From contig NZ_CP028922.1 in assembly GCF_003060825.1 (NCBI RefSeq), positions 3,806,001 to 3,870,000 on the forward strand: 64,000 bases of DNA. The letters run 5' to 3'. Position 1 is the stretch's first letter; every line of letters begins with the position of its first letter. This stretch comes from Paenibacillus sp. CAA11. GTDB lineage: Bacteria > Bacillota > Bacilli > Paenibacillales > Paenibacillaceae. The position numbers and the translations under genes are program-made. Shown one piece after another: positions 42,752-50,999 of the stretch. The notes beneath the pieces are model-generated. The model saw nothing but the letters and a program-made list of their open reading frames with translations. It did not search any database and was not told the DNA's origin.

Positions 42752-43900
42752 TTAGCCAATCGCCTTCTGGGCGATATGCGTCTTATCAAATTCGGACGGG
42801 TTAAACCAATTTCCGCTCTTAGCCCATGTTGCATCCAGCGGAATCCACTTGTCCGCCTGAGCCAGATACACCTCATTCCATGCATGTGAACCGTAGCCTC
42901 CCTTGCCGTCAGCTCCAAGACCGGTTACCACTTTCACTTTAAGTCCTTGGGACCGGGCCATCACGGCATACAAACGGGCATAATCAATACATACCCCTTT
43001 GCGCGTATCAAAGGTCATCTTCGGCGTCTGCTCATGCCAAATATTCTTCGTCTCATAGTCCGTCACTTTATCATAATCGTAGCTGATGCGGGTTCCAATC
43101 CAGTTATAGAGCAGCCGAGCTTTCTCTTCATCGCTTTTGGTTCCCTTAACGATTTGCGCTGCCGCCCGGTCCAGGTCCGCCGGAATATTCGCATCAATGA
43201 CTTCATATTTGCGTTCAAGAATTCCATTCAGCTCGTTCTTCGCACTTTCCGTAAGCACCGGAAGGCGCTCCTTGATCAGCTTCCCGGAGAGCGGCTCAAT
43301 CACTGTCTCTGCGCCCTGCCGGTACAGAGGCGAAGCCTCAACATAGCGGGCAAACTGGTTATCGGGGTACACCGTCACGGCGATGAACAGGACGAAGATA
43401 ATGACGATACAGCGGATGGATCCGATCACGGCGCCGATTCCCGCCCCCAGCAGCCGACTGGGCAGCGAAGCGGACTTGCCGCCGGAAGCGAACCTGCCGA
43501 GAAAGCTCATTCCTGGAAGGAGCAGCATCAGCAGACCAAGCAGACAGCGGATCAGCCAATAACTGAGAAGCATTACAAGAACAAAGCGCATCAGCTGAAA
43601 ATCACGAATCGCTGTCGCCGCCGTATAGTAGAACTGTTCCCAGCCGGACAGCTCCCTGTCGGGCAAATGGACGCTGTTCATCAGCCACTCCTGCACTTTT
43701 GGAGACAGCCACATCGCAAGCGGGATGGATAATAGAATACCCGCCAGCGACATCAAGCCTCCTCCAACCAAGGAGATCAGCCGACCCGCTGACCGTGAAG
43801 CTCCCCTGAGCACTCCTTGAATCACCGAGCCAACCCATATTAAGCCCAGAAGCAGGCTCACCGCATTGAGTCCCCTAAGGCTCTCCAGCCAACTATTCAT
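42752..43900 (-). CDS. Membrane protein with transglutaminase-like domain
   Basis: A 382-aa fusion. The first 185 residues hold about five membrane helices with Gly/Ser-rich loops like those of CvpA-type proteins. The C-terminal 150 residues are a transglutaminase-like (papain-fold) domain. Cys near 303 is in RKGVCIDYARLYAVMARSQG, His near 339 in YGSHAWNEVY, and Asp near 354 in WIPLDATWA, so the catalytic triad is complete. The domain should face outside. Its target may be cell-wall or surface protein; this is inferred from the PBP neighbours. Confidence 0.82.
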   Translation of the reverse strand: MNSWLESLRGLNAVSLLLGLIWVGSVIQGVLRGASRSAGRLISLVGGGLMSLAGILLSIPLAMWLSPKVQEWLMNSVHLPDRELSGWEQFYYTAATAIRDFQLMRFVLVMLLSYWLIRCLLGLLMLLLPGMSFLGRFASGGKSASLPSRLLGAGIGAVIGSIRCIVIIFVLFIAVTVYPDNQFARYVEASPLYRQGAETVIEPLSGKLIKERLPVLTESAKNELNGILERKYEVIDANIPADLDRAAAQIVKGTKSDEEKARLLYNWIGTRISYDYDKVTDYETKNIWHEQTPKMTFDTRKGVCIDYARLYAVMARSQGLKVKVVTGLGADGKGGYGSHAWNEVYLAQADKWIPLDATWAKSGNWFNPSEFDKTHIAQKAIG

Positions 43901-43940
43901 CTGCTCATCCCCTCTTGGTGTATATTCGTTGCCTGGTCAG

Positions 43941-44381
43941 CTACTTTGAATTTTGGTTTGCTGCCTGTATTAAAGTTTCCAGCGCTTCTCCCCGCGTCCA
44001 TTCTCCTAGCGAAACACCCCGGAAGGTAACTTTGACCTTCTCAGCGTTAGCCGGCCCGGACACTTTCAGGTTAGGCGTAGTTATGACGAATGATCCGTCA
44101 GCATTTCTTGTCATCTTGGCATCCTTAGCTTCATTCTTCATCACATTCATCGCTTCGCTCTTCATCGCGCTCATCGTATCATCTGTTGCCGTTGTGACCG
44201 CGTTGCTTATGTCCTTCAACGAGATACCGCTATAGACGATCAGGAAAGCGGCAATCGCAATGATCAGCACCCATTTGACCACCGTCTTAATCAGGTTCGC
44301 TATCAGGAACAGGGCGATCAGGGCAATAACAAAGACGTACCAATGCTCTTTAAAAAGGTCAATCCATGTTTGTGCATTCAT
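43941..44381 (-). CDS. Hypothetical membrane protein
   Basis: A 146-aa protein with one long or two close membrane helices (residues 14-55), followed by a soluble domain with beta-strand-like segments (DGSFVITTPNLKVSGPANAE). No family recognised. ATG 44381 has AGGAG 10 bases before; the longer frame has none. It lies 40 bp upstream of the transglutaminase gene and is probably co-transcribed and functionally linked. Confidence 0.75.
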   Translation of the reverse strand: MNAQTWIDLFKEHWYVFVIALIALFLIANLIKTVVKWVLIIAIAAFLIVYSGISLKDISNAVTTATDDTMSAMKSEAMNVMKNEAKDAKMTRNADGSFVITTPNLKVSGPANAEKVKVTFRGVSLGEWTRGEALETLIQAANQNSK

Positions 44382-44577
44382 CAAATAAACACTCCTGTAC
44401 AGCAAAATTGGCGGAAAACCGCGTCTTCTTTCGGACGCTTTTCCTATTATACATGATGGCCCAACACGGTGTCAGCCTAACCCTCATAGCCGTCCCGAAC
44501 GGTCCCTTCTCACTATCGCCCTGGCATAAGTTCGTCCCATCCTACGTACAAGTATATCAGGAGGTGAAAAGGGGCTT

Positions 44578-45747
44578 ATGAAAACCGCAATTTGGCTGTA
44601 TTTCTTCATGTTTATTGCATTCTTCGATCTGCATGCTCAATACCCGATATTAACACCGTATGCGATATCTTTGGGAGCTGCCCCGGCTTTTATCGGCTGG
44701 ATGATGGGCGTCTATGCCCTTACCCACCTGCCGGGAAATTTGCTCGCCGGCCGAGGTGTAGATAAGCATGGGAGCCGACGCTATCTAGTATTCAGCCTGA
44801 TCACGGCAGGGATCATTTTGCTCCTTCAGGCCTATGTGTCTACCCCATGGCAGCTGCTCGTACTTCGCTCCCTCAGCGGGTTTGTACTGGCCTTCCTGTC
44901 TCCAGCATGCCTTGCTCTGCTGGCCTCACTGTCCAGCAATTCCTTCCGGCAGGGGAAGCTGATGGCCGGACATGGAGTCATGCACACCCTGGCGTCTGTG
45001 TTGTCGCCGGCGGCAGGAGCCTTTCTTGTGGCTAAGGCTGGATTCGCCCTCACATTCCAGTCCCTAGGGATCGTATTAATCGGGGCCGGTGTCATAGCCT
45101 TGTTCACCATACGTAACCAGAGCATCCCGGTGTTGGACCAGAATACAGTGCCATCCAGCAAGCCCGCCGCTATTCCCATGGCGGCTAAAATTCCGCTGCG
45201 CTATTTCACTCTGCCTCTTGCGGTATCTTTAGCCCAAGGGATTCTGTTCTTCGAGCTCCCCATGCATGATGGAGGCACAGGCGGCGCCGGTGCGATCATG
45301 CATACCGGACTCTATTTCTCAATCCTCAGCTTGGGGGCACTCGTGACACTCTGCATGCTGTTTCTAAATCGTTATTCCCCCAAAGCAAGAGCCCTGCTCG
45401 GTGTCTTGGGCATGGCGCTATGCTTCTTCTCACTGGCTAAGCCTGCCGCTGTGCCTATGGAGGTCTCACTCTTCGCGCTTGGCATGTGCAAAGGAATTGT
45501 ATATCCTGCAATTTCCTCCCTGTTCATTGAGCTGAGTGGAGGGAAGCGACTCGGGACCGTCTTCTCTTATCAATCCATCGCGATGTCGCTTGGCTCCTTT
45601 ATCGGTCCGATCCTGGCAGGGCAGCTTCACTTATCGCTGTCTCCCTATTTCCTGGCCTTTATTCTGCTCATGCTCCAGCTCCTCACCCTGCCGCCTCGAA
45701 AGAAGCCGCTGTTTCCGGCCGCCACAGAGATCCCACCGGCAGCTTAG
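44578..45747 (+). CDS. MFS transporter
   Basis: A 389-aa major facilitator protein with about 12 helices. The motif-A loop GRGVDKHGSRRY lies between helices 2 and 3. AGGAGGTG is 11 bases before the ATG. Drug or sugar efflux (DHA1-like) is the general type; the substrate is unknown. Single gene, ended by a very strong hairpin. Confidence 0.85.
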   Translation: MKTAIWLYFFMFIAFFDLHAQYPILTPYAISLGAAPAFIGWMMGVYALTHLPGNLLAGRGVDKHGSRRYLVFSLITAGIILLLQAYVSTPWQLLVLRSLSGFVLAFLSPACLALLASLSSNSFRQGKLMAGHGVMHTLASVLSPAAGAFLVAKAGFALTFQSLGIVLIGAGVIALFTIRNQSIPVLDQNTVPSSKPAAIPMAAKIPLRYFTLPLAVSLAQGILFFELPMHDGGTGGAGAIMHTGLYFSILSLGALVTLCMLFLNRYSPKARALLGVLGMALCFFSLAKPAAVPMEVSLFALGMCKGIVYPAISSLFIELSGGKRLGTVFSYQSIAMSLGSFIGPILAGQLHLSLSPYFLAFILLMLQLLTLPPRKKPLFPAATEIPPAA

Positions 45748-45771
45748 GAGCAGAGTTGAATTATTTCGTTC

Positions 45772-45811
45772 AGACAGGCAAAGCCGATTTATGAATCGGC
45801 TTTGCCTGTCT
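45772..45811 (+). terminator. Terminator of the MFS gene
   Basis: A perfect 17-bp stem (45772-45788 with 45795-45811), 6-nt loop, then TT. The T-run is short. Confidence 0.8.
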
Positions 45812-45835
45812 TTGCATGAAGCCCCGAAATCGGTT

Positions 45836-45848
45836 TACACTAAGTGTA
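45836..45848. promoter_or_regulatory. TACACT-A-AGTGTA palindrome
   Basis: A perfect 13-bp palindrome 46 bp before the TOPRIM gene, possibly an operator. No regulator is known to me for it. Confidence 0.35.
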
Positions 45849-45894
45849 CAAGTAAGCAGCATGATTACCAGCCAAAACGCGAGGTGGGGCATTT

Positions 45895-46242
45895 ATGGCG
45901 ATAACTGTAATTGTCGAAGGAAAAAATGATAAGAGCAAGCTGCGAAGGCTGCTCAGTCCAGAGATCAAAATTCTCTGCACTTTCGGTTCATTGAGTTCTC
46001 TGAAGCTGGATCAGCTGCGCAAGCAGGCCGGCGATGACGAGATCTACCTGTTTATGGACAATGACGCATCCGGTAAGAAAATCCGAGGCATTCTAAGAGA
46101 TGCCTTCCCTGATGCGGAACAGATTTACACCCGGCGGGGCTACGCCGGCGTAGAAGGCACACCGGATGAATATGTGATCGCCCAATTAGAAAAAGCTGGC
46201 CTTGAGGAATTCATCCTCTATCCTCCTCCGGAATTTTACTAA
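45895..46242 (+). CDS. Small TOPRIM-domain protein
   Basis: A 115-aa protein that is essentially one TOPRIM domain. The motif Glu is in VIVEGKNDKSKL, and DxD in FMDNDASGKKIR. TOPRIM domains occur in primases, RNase M5 and OLD nucleases; this one is closest in size to RNase M5-type or standalone forms. GAGGTGGGGC precedes the ATG. The stop is one base from MITE copy 3. Function inferred only as metal-dependent nucleic-acid chemistry. Confidence 0.8.
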   Translation: MAITVIVEGKNDKSKLRRLLSPEIKILCTFGSLSSLKLDQLRKQAGDDEIYLFMDNDASGKKIRGILRDAFPDAEQIYTRRGYAGVEGTPDEYVIAQLEKAGLEEFILYPPPEFY

Positions 46243-46243
46243 T

Positions 46244-46338
46244 TATATAGAATGAACTAAGAAATAAATGTTATATAGCCGTACTAGGCCGTTATATATA
46301 GAAAGAGTTCAATGTGAAATTTTAGTTCAATCTATATA
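46244..46338 (-). mobile_element. MITE-like element, copy 3 (inverted)
   Basis: The reverse complement matches copies 1 and 2 throughout, including the GGCC dyad. Ends TATATAGAATGAACTAA and TTTAGTTCAATCTATATA. One base separates it from the TOPRIM stop codon. Confidence 0.75.
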
Positions 46339-46368
46339 GAAATCGATATCTTCCTATAAGAGATAAAA

Positions 46369-46399
46369 AAAGAATCCCATGAAAGACATGGGATTCTTT
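46369..46399. terminator. Terminator of ctaB
   Basis: A perfect 13-bp stem (46369-46381 with 46387-46399), with seven T on the minus strand. It may also stop TOPRIM transcripts. Confidence 0.9.
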
Positions 46400-46416
46400 G
46401 CTTATTTCCAGCCATC

Positions 46417-47355
46417 TTACAGATGGGTAGTATTTAGGAACATTACGATCAAGCTGATCGTCAAATGATTGATAGAAAAAATAAATACCTTCTTAGCCCA
46501 AGCATCCGTATCCTGCTTCTTAATTCCCATCAGCGCCATGACCAGCCATGCTACGCTGAGCAGCTCGCCAATGACCAGGAACCATATTCCTGTATACCCA
46601 TAAGTGTACATCAGCACTGGGATCGGCAGCAGCAGAACGAGATAAGGAATCATCTGCAGCTTAGTTCTATTAACGCCCTTCACAACAGGAAGTACAGGAT
46701 AACCAGCTGCCCGATACTCCTCTACACGGCGAATCGCCAGCGCCCAGAAATGGGGCGGCTGCCACAAGAACAGCAGCGCGAAGATCAGCCAAGTCCCAAG
46801 GTCCACTTGTCCCGATGCGGCAACGTAACCGATCACTGGCGGCATAGCTCCAGGAATAGCACCCATGGACGTGCTCCAAGTCGAATGACGCTTAAGCCAC
46901 AGTGTATAGACAATAGCATAACCGAACATCCCTACAGCGCCGAACAGGCCAGCAAGCCAACCACCGGAAACGAATAATACGCCGAGACCAAGCACACCGA
47001 GAATGACGGCATACCACATAACCGTCCGTGGGGATAACTTCTGCAGCGGCAGCGCTCGGTTCTGAGTGCGGGCCATCTTGGTATCCAAATCCCGGTCAAA
47101 ATAATTGTTAAACACACAGGATGAGGCAATGGTTAAAGACGTTCCAATCATGATAAATATAAGCTTTATGAAATCCAGATCCCAATGCGAAGCCAGCCAG
47201 AATCCGGCAAAGGTCGCAATCAGATTAGATCTCAGAATCCCTGGCTTGGTTAGTGCGACAAAATCTCTCCATGTAGCGGATTCACCTGACGGAGAGGGTC
47301 TGAAGGACAGCGCTGGGTTATCCGAATTGGCTTGATAGCTAACGGATTGTTCCAT
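46417..47355 (-). CDS. ctaB: Heme O synthase (protoheme IX farnesyltransferase)
   Basis: A UbiA-family membrane prenyltransferase adding a farnesyl group to heme B. The first Asp-rich motif is NNYFDRDLDTKMARTQNRAL; the second region reads LWQPPHFWALAIRRVEEYRA. Nine helices, 312 aa. GGAGGGAATC precedes the ATG. It is monocistronic with a promoter at 47548-47519 and a leader of about 155 nt with several hairpins. It acts before CtaA (28293). Confidence 0.95.
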   Translation of the reverse strand: MEQSVSYQANSDNPALSFRPSPSGESATWRDFVALTKPGILRSNLIATFAGFWLASHWDLDFIKLIFIMIGTSLTIASSCVFNNYFDRDLDTKMARTQNRALPLQKLSPRTVMWYAVILGVLGLGVLFVSGGWLAGLFGAVGMFGYAIVYTLWLKRHSTWSTSMGAIPGAMPPVIGYVAASGQVDLGTWLIFALLFLWQPPHFWALAIRRVEEYRAAGYPVLPVVKGVNRTKLQMIPYLVLLLPIPVLMYTYGYTGIWFLVIGELLSVAWLVMALMGIKKQDTDAWAKKVFIFSINHLTISLIVMFLNTTHL

Positions 47356-47400
47356 TAAGATTCCCTCCTGATCATATATTATTCATCCCTTGTACGAGTC

Positions 47401-47501
47401 AACCGCTGCACCAGCGGTTTAAAGATGAACTGTAAGCTCTAAAAAAGAGCAGTAAAAAACAAGCATTTATCAGCTTGTATATAAGAAAGATCACACTTTC
47501 T
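47401..47501 (-). promoter_or_regulatory. Structured leader of ctaB
   Basis: Four hairpins follow each other on the minus strand. They are AGAAAG/CTTTCT (47501-47484), ACAAGC/GCTTGT with six T after it (47478-47454, terminator-like), GCTCT/AGAGC (47450-47436) and AACCGCT/AGCGGTT (47419-47401). GAGCAG upstream can pair with CTGCTC after the T-run. It may work as an attenuator; no known riboswitch is recognised. Confidence 0.4.
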
Positions 47502-47518
47502 GCTCCGATATAAACTTT

Positions 47519-47548
47519 ATCATATACATAACGGAAAATGTTTGACAA
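47519..47548 (-). promoter_or_regulatory. ctaB promoter
   Basis: TTGTCA (47548-47543), 18-bp spacer, TATGAT (47524-47519) on the minus strand. Confidence 0.65.
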
Positions 47549-47647
47549 TCATGTGCTGAACGCGCTTTTTCTATGACAATTTAGTGACACTCGAAAAAGA
47601 TGCTGACAAAGATCAATCGAGTAGGAGGCTATTCATTAGATGAGTAG

Positions 47648-47693
47648 CCGACCTCTCACACCACCGTACGTACCGTTCGGTATACGGCGGTTC
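47648..47693 (-). ncRNA. Group II intron domain V
   Basis: The catalytic hairpin begins GAACCGCCGTATACCGAACG and continues GTACGTACGGTGGTG, the class C form, with AGGTCGG and a small domain VI after it. It starts inside the maturase stop codon. Confidence 0.85.
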
Positions 47694-49092
47694 AACCGCA
47701 TAAGTGCAATTTACGTAGACGCTCGTATTGCGCAGGAAAGTCATAATATCCTGCCTGTACGAGCTTTTTGTTTGTTATGGAACGAGACAACACTGGACTT
47801 CCGGCGATGCGCCAGTACCCGAGACGGGAATTGCCCCACTGGTAAGCCTGCCATTCCGGTATCCCCAGCTTCCGCAGGTTTTGTACTTTTGTTCGCGGCT
47901 TTTTCCACTGTTTCCAGATGTACATCCGCAGTCGTCTTCGCAACCATTCGCTCCAGCTTTGCAGGATCCGTTTCATGTCGGCCACATAGTAGTAACCAAT
48001 CCATCCCCGAATGTAGACTTTCACCTTTTCCATGACTTGGCGAACATTTCTGCCCTGGCTGCGACTTGTGAGTTCTTTCAACTTCTTCTTCGCTTTTGCG
48101 AGGGATTGTCCATGGGCACAGATATACATGCCGTTCTTGTTCTTTCCCAGGGCAAAGTCGAGAAATTTGAAGTGCTTTCGAGCCACTACGCTACCGACCT
48201 TACTTTTCTGCGTATTGATCTGGAGTCTCAGTTTGGTCTCCAGGTACTTTCCGCAGGATTCCAGTAGCCGCACCGCTGCCAATTTGCTTTTGGCAAGCAC
48301 CACAATATCGTCCGCATAGCGGATGACGTTCACTCCGCGGCCTTTCATCTCTTGGTCAAATTCGTTCAGGTAGATGTTCGCCAGAAGCGGCGACAGGGGG
48401 CCTCCCTGAGGGGAGCCTTCTTCTGTTTTGCAGTGCACCCCGTTCTCCATAACCCCACTTTTCAGGTATCTCTTAATCAGTTCGGTTACGCGTCTGTCCT
48501 GAATTTGTTTGCGCAAAAGATGCATAAGCAGCTCATGATTCAGCGTGTCGAAGTATTTGGAGAGGTCGATTTCTACTGCGTAGCCGTATCCCTGTTCTGC
48601 ATAGTCTTTCACCTTGCGAATGGCCTGTTGTGCGCTCCGACCGGGGCGGTAGCCATAGCTTCCCTCCGAGAAGAGCGGCTCGAACAGGGGCTGGAGCTGC
48701 TGGGCGACTGCCTGCTGAATCACTCGGTCTACGACCGTGGGTATGCCAAGCTTCCGTACTCCGCTTCCATCTGCTTTGGGAATTTCCTTGCACCGTACTG
48801 GGCTGGGCTTGTATCTGCCTTCCCGGATCTTTTGCAACAGCTCGTCTCTATGTTCCTGCAGCCAGGGTAGCGCGTCTTCTACGGTCATTCCGTCGATTCC
48901 TGGCGCTCCATGGTTGCGTTTGACCTGTTTGTAGGCTCTGTTCAAATTGTCTCTGTCCAGAATCTGCTCCAGCAGGTCTGTTGCACCGCCTCTTTCTTTA
49001 CGTTCCCGAGTGCCGGCGCTCCGCACTCCCGCATGCTCTTCGCGTTCCACGCTATCCCTTTGCAGGTAGCCCTTTCGGTATTCTGCTTTCAT
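47692..49092 (-). CDS. ltrA: Group II intron reverse transcriptase/maturase
   Basis: A 466-aa intron-encoded protein for splicing and retrohoming. RT active site RYADDIVVLA, fingers VDRVIQQAVAQQLQPLFEPL, and the GSYGYRPGRSAQQAI motif are seen. The C-terminal maturase (X) domain includes GWIGYYYVADMKRIL. There is no HNH endonuclease, as usual for class C. GAAAGGAGAG precedes the ATG. The frame is open, so the intron may be active. Confidence 0.93.
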   Translation of the reverse strand: MKAEYRKGYLQRDSVEREEHAGVRSAGTRERKERGGATDLLEQILDRDNLNRAYKQVKRNHGAPGIDGMTVEDALPWLQEHRDELLQKIREGRYKPSPVRCKEIPKADGSGVRKLGIPTVVDRVIQQAVAQQLQPLFEPLFSEGSYGYRPGRSAQQAIRKVKDYAEQGYGYAVEIDLSKYFDTLNHELLMHLLRKQIQDRRVTELIKRYLKSGVMENGVHCKTEEGSPQGGPLSPLLANIYLNEFDQEMKGRGVNVIRYADDIVVLAKSKLAAVRLLESCGKYLETKLRLQINTQKSKVGSVVARKHFKFLDFALGKNKNGMYICAHGQSLAKAKKKLKELTSRSQGRNVRQVMEKVKVYIRGWIGYYYVADMKRILQSWSEWLRRRLRMYIWKQWKKPRTKVQNLRKLGIPEWQAYQWGNSRLGYWRIAGSPVLSRSITNKKLVQAGYYDFPAQYERLRKLHLCG

Positions 49093-49520
49093 CGCGTCAG
49101 CTCTCCTTTCGGTATGTACTCGAGACTTACGATTGTTCGGCCCTTCCCCGAAAAAAAAAACCTTCCGGGTACTATGGCCTCTGCTGACTTCTCACAGCAA
49201 GCTTTACTCCGTCTTTCGGTTTTTTTTTCCTACTTGTCGTCTGTGAGACCTCCCCGGGTAAGAGCGATAACCTTCCCCTCATCTATCTGCCACATTTACA
49301 CCATGGGATTCGGGCAGTATTGGACTTTGCTTTGTAGTGCAAGCTCGTCCGTCCCATGATGCCTTCTATGTGATTTCTGTTCGTCAGACCGAGGGTTTGC
49401 CTCCGGCTTCCTTCAGATTCCGCCTCGCGGCGGACACCCTTGCCTTCAGCTAACAGTTCCTACTGCCAAGCCTGTAGCGGACTTTCACCGCCGAGTTATC
49501 TCCCATGCCGGGCGCACACC

Positions 49521-49546
49521 AAAAAAGGCGCCTTTCGGCGCCTTTT
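49521..49546 (-). terminator. trpS terminator (intron target)
   Basis: AAAAGGCGCC (49523-49532) and GGCGCCTTTT (49537-49546) with TTTC/GAAA loop, followed by six T on the minus strand. The intron begins 3 bp later. Confidence 0.9.
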
Positions 49547-49569
49547 CCAGCTTACTTGATCTTACTTGA

Positions 49570-50556
49570 TTATGCTTTTGGAATGAATCCCATTCGTTCA
49601 TAGATAAGCTTGAGATTTCGCTCGGCGGTCTCGCGGGCCCGATCAGCACCCTGCCGTAAAATCTCATGAATTTCACCAGACTTGCGAATCTCATGATAAC
49701 GCTGCTGGATCGGTTCAAGCACGGAAACAACCACTTCAGCCAGCTCCTTCTTGAACGGACCGTACATCTGACCTTCATAACGCTGCTCCACCTCAGCAAT
49801 GGACAGGCCGCTAAACTCACTGTAAATACTGATCAGATTGCTGACCTCCGGCTTAGCTGCAGGATCATACCGAACCTCCTTGCCTGAATCTGTGGTCGCT
49901 CTGCTGATCTTCTTACGGATCACGTCCGGCGCATCCAACATGTTGATTCGGCTTCCCTCGTTCGGATTACTCTTGCTCATCTTCTTCGAGGCATCATCCA
50001 GGGACATAATCCGTGCCCCTACCTTAGGAGTATAGCCCTCTGGGATGTGGAAGAACTCTCCATAGCGATGATTGAATCTTCCTGCAATGTCTCTTGCCAG
50101 CTCCAGGTGCTGCTTCTGATCCTCACCCACCGGAACCAAATCCGTGTTAAACAGCAGAATATCTGCTGCCATCAGCGAAGGATAGACGAACAAGCCAGCA
50201 CCCACAGATTCTTTCCCACTGGATTTATCCTTGAACTGCGTCATCCGTTCGAGCTCACCCATCGAGGTAAGCGTAGTCAGCAGCCAGCCTAGCTCTGCAT
50301 GCTGCGGCACATGGGACTGCATATAAATGTTCGCTTTCTGAGGGTCTACTCCCACGGCAACATACAGCGAAGCCACGGATTCGGATTGCTCACGCAGTGC
50401 CGCAGGGTCCTGCGGAACCGTAATCGCGTGCAAATCCACGACCACAAAATTACACGCATAGTCATGCTGCAGCTCCACAAAGTTGCGGATCGCGCCGAGA
50501 TAATTGCCAATGGTCAAATTACCGCTTGGCTGTACACCGGAAAAAACAGTTTTCAT
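49570..50556 (-). CDS. trpS: Tryptophanyl-tRNA synthetase
   Basis: A class I aminoacyl-tRNA synthetase of 328 aa. The HIGH-like motif is SGNLTIGNYLGA at residue 11. KMSKS is found in KKMSKSNPNEGS near 195. VGEDQKQHLELARDIAGRFN is the tryptophan-enzyme signature. GGAGGAAGAATGAC precedes the ATG. Controlled by the T-box upstream. Confidence 0.97.
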   Translation of the reverse strand: MKTVFSGVQPSGNLTIGNYLGAIRNFVELQHDYACNFVVVDLHAITVPQDPAALREQSESVASLYVAVGVDPQKANIYMQSHVPQHAELGWLLTTLTSMGELERMTQFKDKSSGKESVGAGLFVYPSLMAADILLFNTDLVPVGEDQKQHLELARDIAGRFNHRYGEFFHIPEGYTPKVGARIMSLDDASKKMSKSNPNEGSRINMLDAPDVIRKKISRATTDSGKEVRYDPAAKPEVSNLISIYSEFSGLSIAEVEQRYEGQMYGPFKKELAEVVVSVLEPIQQRYHEIRKSGEIHEILRQGADRARETAERNLKLIYERMGFIPKA

Positions 50557-50587
50557 GTCATTCTTCCTCCTTACAATAGCCGCTTAA

Positions 50588-50868
50588 AATAAAAAAGGCC
50601 CCACGTCCGCAAGGGACGTGAGACCGTGGTGCCACCCTATTTCGCTGAAAGAGTACATAACTAAACAACCGTTGTGCACAATCAGCCTTATATTCCGTAA
50701 CGTGGAATCCGCGTCCTCCATACTAGGTTACCTGCCTAAAATAACCGTTCCGTCGGCACTCAAGGGTCCATTCACCGCAAAGCTCTCTACCGGTTTGCAT
50801 CAACCACCGGCTTTCTGCGAAGAGAGACTATTCGCTTACTTGTCCCCGTCATCATTTTACTGTCAGTG
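50588..50868 (-). ncRNA. T-box leader of trpS (tRNA-Trp sensing)
   Basis: The T-box core AGGGTGGCACCACGG lies on the minus strand at 50638-50624, ahead of the terminator CACGTCCC/GGACGTG with T-run (50588-50615). The specifier is TGG (50770-50768) in GAATGGACCC, which fits tRNA-Trp. An AGTA-type loop upstream fits stem I. Uncharged tRNA should promote read-through. The rest of the gap to 50999 holds only the epimerase ribosome site. Confidence 0.93.
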
Positions 50869-50999
50869 TAAGTTGTTATATGATCATCATAACGGCGGTT
50901 TCAAGGCAATGTCAAATCCCTTTTTTCCGTCTGCGTGTAAAAAGTGTTATTATAGGTCTAGCACACAATCTTGATTATAGTGGGAAAAGGAGCATAGAT

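Larger units (their letters stand above)
47616..49517 (-). mobile_element. Group IIC intron
   Basis: A complete intron of about 1.9 kb. On the minus strand it starts GTGCGCCCGGCATGGG, just after the trpS terminator, and ends near CCTACTCGAT. The 5' part has the conserved GGCGGTGAAAGTCCGC and AGTAGGAACTGTTAGC pieces. Domain V is intact (47648-47693). The maturase is an open frame. Landing directly behind a terminator hairpin is the habit of class C introns. Intron ends are placed by comparison with the remembered Oceanobacillus class C intron and may be off by one or two bases. Confidence 0.85.

Noticed and set aside
42947-43732. A 261-codon plus-strand frame
   Set aside because: Antisense to the transglutaminase gene; no start signals.
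47640-48870. Several long plus-strand frames in the intron
   Set aside because: Antisense to the maturase, whose RT motifs are unmistakable.
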